Source: Lepisosteus oculatus (Eukaryota > Chordata > Actinopteri > Semionotiformes > Lepisosteidae). From it: DNA of 64,000 nt. Shown one piece after another: positions 61,501 through 64,000 of the stretch. How positions within the stretch are numbered: the first letter of the stretch is position 1; every line of letters begins with the position of its first letter. The DNA lies in assembly GCF_040954835.1 (NCBI RefSeq), contig NC_090704.1:43900979-43964978 (forward strand), given 5' to 3'. The notes below the pieces were generated by a model. That model was not told the origin of the DNA. It did not search any database and was given only the letters and a program-made list of their open reading frames with translations. A program made the position numbers and the translations under genes.

Positions 61501-63212
61501 GGCTAGTAGGAATTTTATTGTCCATTCTGAAGATTAAAGAGCACATTCCTCTCCAGTTCCCAGACTGGGAATAAAACACTGTAGTACCTCACTGACAGAC
61601 TTCCTCCGGTCACTTCCTGTCATTCAGCATTGGGAAATCCTTCCTGAAGCTATTTTTGATGGAAGCTGTTTCTGTTTAGGGATATGTTTGCAACGACAAC
61701 AGGAGAACGACGTGCTGCAATTTGTTTTCTTGACCGTGCCAGACAGCAGAAGCAGAATGACCCACCTGGATTATTGTGTACATCAGTGTGTGGAGCAGAG
61801 GTATGATGTACAATTTATTGTCAGCCCTCTCCGCCTGAAAAGACATCAGAATTGGGATCACCTTAGGATAAAGATATTATCGGTATGTGTTTTACAAAAA
61901 GTGCAGCCCATCGTCATGTCATGTCAGAAGATCATTTCAAACACTTGAGTGTTTGATCTTTAAATGCCTTTTTGTCTTACTAAAATCCTACTAAAAAATT
62001 AACGGGATGCTTATGTCATTAAAATGTACTGTGATTACCCTAACGACTTAAGACAATTCTTTAGTTTCAATTATACATTAAACAAAAAAATCTTTAAAAA
62101 TCCTGAAACGAGGTTCACAGCATCCCCCTTCTCTTAATGACAGACTTATTTTTGTGTAATCTCTCTTCTCAAGCAGGTTTTGACCTCACACCTTTCTCCA
62201 ACCCTCTCCACTTTGCACTTCCTGAGTGGCCTCTCTGCCCCCTCCCCTCTCCCAGCTTGTGTACTTCTGTGCTGTTTAGTCTTTGCAGTCTGCCCTGTCT
62301 TTCTCACACCTGAAGAAGGCTTCACAGCCGAAATGGTCCGTTTCCTCTCTTCTCTTTCCAGCCTGGAATAAACCTATTACTTGTTCCTTTGAAATTCTTA
62401 CAAAGTCTAGGGATTTTTTTTTTATAAAAGGCAAAATGACTTACCCTTTCTAATTCTTTCACAACTATTTTAACCAATGAGATGCTTTTTGCAGGACTGT
62501 TCTCAATTTTCTTATGCAGAGTCCATCTTAGCATCCCTGTTCCAAAACAACCACATGTAAGCACACCTCTCTTACAATGCAAGTATGAAGAGTGCCCTCT
62601 GGCGATATCAAATATATCACATTTATCAGCAATATCTCATGAACCACAAAGATGATGTTTCAGTTGAGCTATTCGCCTTGTAGGCAATGCTTACTGGAAA
62701 CAGTATAGATGTTATTAGTCAGTAATTAACCATAGAAATGAATGATACGCCTCACATGCTTATCATTTCTCCAGCCAGTGGCTATTGCAACCCAGTAGCG
62801 CTCTTAGTTAACACTGCTGTCCAACTCGGTGCACAATGGGCTAACACTTTTGGGTCAGTAGGAGAATTGACTCGTTTCCCTCACAGTGAGTTGGCAATGG
62901 AAACGTGCAATAATAGTAATTACTATAAACCACAGATCGCAATTATTTTTAAATGTGAGAGATGATCTCGTACTTTCAAGCCCTGTCCCTCAAAAACCCT
63001 ACTGATGCCATCTTGGTGCTACAATGAAAGAGAGGCAAAAGGAGGAAACTGGCCAGCAGTATGTACACTACTCTTAATAATAAAAAAGGACTGATGTGAC
63101 ACACTACCTCGGATGGGCTGGGAGGCTGGGTGTTGGCCTTCTAACTCCCGCAGAATGGCCTGGACGCTGCGGAAAATGTCCGATTCCACAGCAGAGGACA
63201 CTCTGTAGCCCA
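52420..63212 (-). CDS. pik3r6: PIK3R6 (p84/p87PIKAP), PI3K-gamma regulatory subunit, 18 coding exons
   Basis: Eighteen exons, all in phase with GT/AG borders, give about 748 residues; human PIK3R6 is 754. Diagnostic blocks in order are SVQAILREL and RWTLHKK at the N-terminus, LYQRVYDFCKRLLTLPEPYC, QHTLQAALGE, SNDSGIERDLPP in the central linker, RVVVMGDDQVLGKLAKAYYS, LGRVDPWFESNINSL, DPFLVDVISYYIR and the C-terminal PINTFAGIIQ. The family binds the p110-gamma catalytic subunit and responds to G-beta-gamma and Ras at the plasma membrane. The N-terminal half is helical; the C-terminal beta-rich part is the G-beta-gamma-binding region in this family. PIK3R5 is excluded by the shorter length and the close match to PIK3R6 at both ends. 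The first exon with TG at its 5' edge suggests a start codon split across an upstream intron. A SINE and other repeats lie in its introns. Confidence 0.95.
52911..53203 (+). mobile_element. tRNA-derived SINE in pik3r6 intron 17
   Basis: The head has a box-A-like 'gtggctctgtggctaagga' and a box-B-like 'GGTTCAAATCC'. The body follows ('aacaaggcccttaaccc'), then a short GT run and the tail 'aagaaattgtatatggccaa' plus 'taaagtgatcttatcttatc'. It lies between coding exons 18 and 17, opposite to the gene. A truncated relative is at 49208-49326. Confidence 0.85.
53279..53385 (-). CDS. pik3r6: pik3r6 coding exon 17
   Basis: Acceptor atattcatag; donor TTTTGAG|gtgagc. It encodes LERRTFTVCLDKDSKRVFKD (human QRLLTLSLDKDDQRTFRD). 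Confidence 0.92.
53562..53617 (-). CDS. pik3r6: pik3r6 coding exon 16
   Basis: Acceptor ctttttttcag; donor GGGGTG|gtaagt. It encodes DLDCLTVSFSDSPKIKTGV, the counterpart of the human CLNVNVTEVVKSSNL segment. The link to the next exon is shorter than I remember in human. Confidence 0.85.
54357..54447 (-). CDS. pik3r6: pik3r6 coding exon 15
   Basis: Acceptor gttgcaaag; donor GAGATG|gtaagc. It encodes VSLRTSGVLINAIPMSE (human VSLRATGLILKAIPASD). Confidence 0.9.
54726..54796 (-). CDS. pik3r6: pik3r6 coding exon 14
   Basis: Acceptor taattctccag; donor ATAAAG|gtaggt. It encodes EGSVRNKKSISEICGAVISV, then NYIK. Weakly conserved, but phase and position fit. Confidence 0.85.
55329..55419 (-). CDS. 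pik3r6: pik3r6 coding exon 13
   Basis: Acceptor tcctgtgtccag; donor CCCAG|gtgcga. It encodes ITFSSLTKEAVEDVFVTQLA (human SDLSQDPTEDIFLIEL). Confidence 0.9.
55771..55881 (-). CDS. pik3r6: pik3r6 coding exon 12
   Basis: Acceptor tttatttcag; donor GTCAAG|gtaggt. It encodes DPFLVDVISYYIRLALQPVF (human DPFILDVITYYIRMGTQPIY). Confidence 0.93.
56451..56573 (-). CDS. pik3r6: pik3r6 coding exon 11
   Basis: Acceptor ttgtcttacag; donor AAAATG|gtaaga. It encodes LASYLGRVDPWFESNINSLG (human ATFLGRVDPWYQSNVNTL). Confidence 0.93.
56811..56910 (-). CDS. pik3r6: pik3r6 coding exon 10
   Basis: Acceptor ctgtcatag; donor GTTAAG|gtaaaa. It encodes KREARRPFLTTKLNLKIYYV. Confidence 0.92.
57140..57593 (-). CDS. 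pik3r6: pik3r6 coding exon 9 (large central exon)
   Basis: Acceptor tttggaaacag; donor CTAAG|gtaagg; 454 bases. It contains the phospho-acceptor-rich linker with SNDSGIERDLPPNE and ends with the VVVMGDDQVLGKLAKAYYSL block. The region is locally GC-rich. Confidence 0.93.
57928..58014 (-). CDS. pik3r6: pik3r6 coding exon 8
   Basis: Acceptor tctattaag; donor CAGTTGT|gtaagt. It encodes SVPLPNPEISFHLWREDEQL (human SIPLPSPYITFHLWTGEEQL). The last T joins the next exon to make Trp. Confidence 0.92.
58219..58363 (-). CDS. pik3r6: pik3r6 coding exon 7
   Basis: Acceptor tgtgttgcag; donor GACCATG|gtatgc. It encodes AGGQDVEAYFQEVVLCMEHC, then ARLQKLYAHIL. Confidence 0.92.
58528..58875 (-). mobile_element. 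5S-type SINE, 5'-truncated, in pik3r6 intron 6
   Basis: The reverse complement of the body and tail seen at 27590: it starts 'aataataataattcctcaca', with 'tatagcgcttttctggacac', 'ccacctggatgatg' and 'aggaggccatgattggtaag'. The 5S-like head is absent. Same strand as pik3r6. Confidence 0.85.
59338..59521 (-). CDS. pik3r6: pik3r6 coding exon 6
   Basis: Acceptor ttccctgcag; donor CTGGAG|gtcggt. It encodes VLVFADPGVFPGETGAAL, then RSVIQHTLQAALGESCDG. Confidence 0.92.
59880..59949 (-). CDS. pik3r6: pik3r6 coding exon 5
   Basis: Acceptor ctgttttgcag; donor GGAAAA|gtaagt. It encodes GLLYQRMLITEQNIKND, then FPYQEK (human TLYQRMVIAEQNLTNE). Confidence 0.92.
60287..60419 (-). CDS. pik3r6: pik3r6 coding exon 4
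   Basis: Acceptor ttttactgcag; donor CCCCAG|gtacag. It encodes AAYIPDDLYQRVYDFCKRLL, then TLPEPYCTIGL. Confidence 0.93.
61766..61834 (-). CDS. pik3r6: pik3r6 coding exon 3
   Basis: Acceptor tgtcttttcag; donor ATCCAG|gtgggt. It encodes AERADNKLYIIPLLHTLMY (human IIPLLHTVMY). Confidence 0.92.
62165..62395 (+). repeat. dispersed repeat ending 'cctggaataaacctattac', with hammerhead-like core
   Basis: It contains 'cacacctgaagaaggcttca' and 'cagccgaaatggtccgtttc', then 'cagcctggaataaacctatt'. This 'ctgaagaaggct...agccgaaac' repeat is widespread in fish genomes, as I recall it. It ends about 50 bases from the pik3r6 exon 2 donor. Family not named. Confidence 0.5.
62445..62536 (-). CDS. pik3r6: pik3r6 coding exon 2
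   Basis: Acceptor ttttggaacag; donor GAAAGG|gtaagt. It encodes GMLRWTLHKKIE and VKIVVKELER, matching the human N-terminal helical region. Confidence 0.92.
63108..63212 (-). CDS. pik3r6: pik3r6 coding exon 1 (5' limit of recognised coding)
   Basis: Acceptor taactctgcag; donor ATCCGAG|gtagtg. It reads GYRVSSAVESDIFRSVQAI and on through LREL. The exon begins with TG in the frame, so an upstream exon ending in A would supply a split ATG. No such exon could be fixed in 63213-64000. Confidence 0.88.
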
Positions 63213-64000
63213 CTGCAGAGTTACACGTGGGTGGGAACAGAGTTAGCCATGGTTGCAAGCAGTAACTTCAGCACACTGGGATATGCAATGCTCTGCCCTG
63301 CACATAAGGGTTTCTGCTGTATGCCTGGCTATCACATCTTGCTTTGTTGCTTTATTGTTTCACTGAACTGACCGTGAGATACATCCATCTATTCATTCAT
63401 CTTCTACCAGGTTGGTCCAATTCAGTCTGGAGCTGGAGTCTATCCCGGCAAGCAACGGGCACCAGGACAGGTGCACCTTGGACAGGACACCAGTCCATTG
63501 CAGGGCACACACAGACACACACACCAGGGTCAATTTTCCCTGAAGCCAATTAACCTACTAGCATGTTTTTGGACTGTGGGAGGAAACTCACACAAACACG
63601 GGGGCCAGACAAGTTACATACCTAAAACTCTGTCATACTAAACCTTGTAATGACACAAATTCAAGAGAAACAGTAACAGGTTTCGTTTCTGTACAGATCT
63701 TTCAGTTTAAGGATTCTGCATGTATATTGGTCCTGCATTTCAATTTTTTAAACAGTTAAACAGAGCAAGTCTTCCTGGAAAATAACATTTTTATACTGGG
63801 CATGCTGTTTGCCATAAAAGATTTGGCAAGCTATTTTAGATGACTAGATTTCATACAGTACTTAAGTTGCAAAACGTTATTTCTACATTCTTTCCGTTAA
63901 ATACCAGCTCATCTGACATCCCCTTTTGCAGTCCCGCAGAACAAAATGAAGATTTTCTGTAATTACAGGTGGGACAGTAAGTGGCTGTGGGATCTCAGCC
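63213..64000 (-). other. pik3r6: upstream of recognised pik3r6 coding sequence
   Basis: Either intron or 5' region. Apart from the repeat at 63388-63600, one exon-like stretch (about 63906-63955, minus) has an acceptor-like attacag and an ATG, but its donor is weak and its phase does not fit exon 1. I do not call it an exon. Confidence 0.4.
63388..63600 (+). repeat. dispersed fish repeat ('ggacaccagtccattgcagg' family)
   Basis: The stretch has 'gcaacgggcaccaggacagg', 'acaccagtccattgcagggc', an 'acacacagacacacacac' run, 'gccaattaacctactagcat' and 'ttttggactgtgggaggaaa'. This pattern is typical of an abundant interspersed repeat in fishes. A diverged relative is at 7087-7232. Confidence 0.65.

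Noticed and set aside
52420-63212. Identification as PIK3R5 (p101) instead of PIK3R6
   Set aside because: Both N-terminal (SVQAILREL, RWTLHKK) and C-terminal (PINTFAGIIQ) blocks and the total length of about 748 residues match PIK3R6; PIK3R5 is about 880 residues.
63906-63955. Candidate upstream pik3r6 exon with ATG
   Set aside because: The donor (CTG|gtattt) is weak and ends in the wrong phase to join exon 1, which needs one overhanging base.

Overview
This window looks like nuclear DNA of a ray-finned fish. It is AT-rich and intron-rich, with vertebrate-type splice sites and fish-type interspersed repeats: 5S-rRNA-derived SINEs, a tRNA-derived SINE, a Tc1-like element and LINE remnants. 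The repeat spectrum suggests a non-teleost such as a gar, bowfin or sturgeon, but that is a guess. No bacterial, phage or CRISPR features were found.

Three protein-coding genes can be reconstructed, all on the minus strand. (1) 13652-37866: a six-exon gene for a 194-residue bMERB-domain protein closely resembling human BMERB1 (C16orf45). Its first coding exon lies 13.5 kb upstream of the second and the splice phases match at every junction. (2) 45548-47485: the intronless coding region of MFSD6L, a 645-residue major-facilitator transporter, probably with a spliced 5' leader reaching about 48.7 kb. (3) 52420-63212: PIK3R6 (p84/p87PIKAP), a regulatory subunit of PI3K-gamma, resolved into 18 in-phase coding exons encoding about 748 residues. 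Only its first base of coding sequence or its upstream exon is missing.

Layout: 1-13.6 kb is gene-poor DNA downstream of the bMERB gene and holds a striking 134-bp hairpin at 3380-3513. 13.6-37.9 kb is the bMERB gene with long introns containing SINEs. 38.1-39.3 kb is a GC/CpG-rich upstream segment. 39.3-45.5 kb is intergenic, with a deleted Tc1 element beside a LINE remnant. 45.5-48.7 kb is MFSD6L. 48.8-52.4 kb is intergenic with two SINE fragments. 52.4-64 kb is PIK3R6 with repeats in its introns.

MFSD6L and PIK3R6 are neighbours on human 17p13.1 (the MYH10/NDEL1 region). Human BMERB1 lies on 16p13.11 (the MYH11/NDE1 region). The bMERB gene here is therefore best read as a second, genome-duplication-derived copy of BMERB1 kept beside MFSD6L-PIK3R6. 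That is an inference from remembered synteny. The three genes do not form a pathway: one is a putative Rab-effector-type protein, one an orphan transporter and one a lipid-kinase adaptor.
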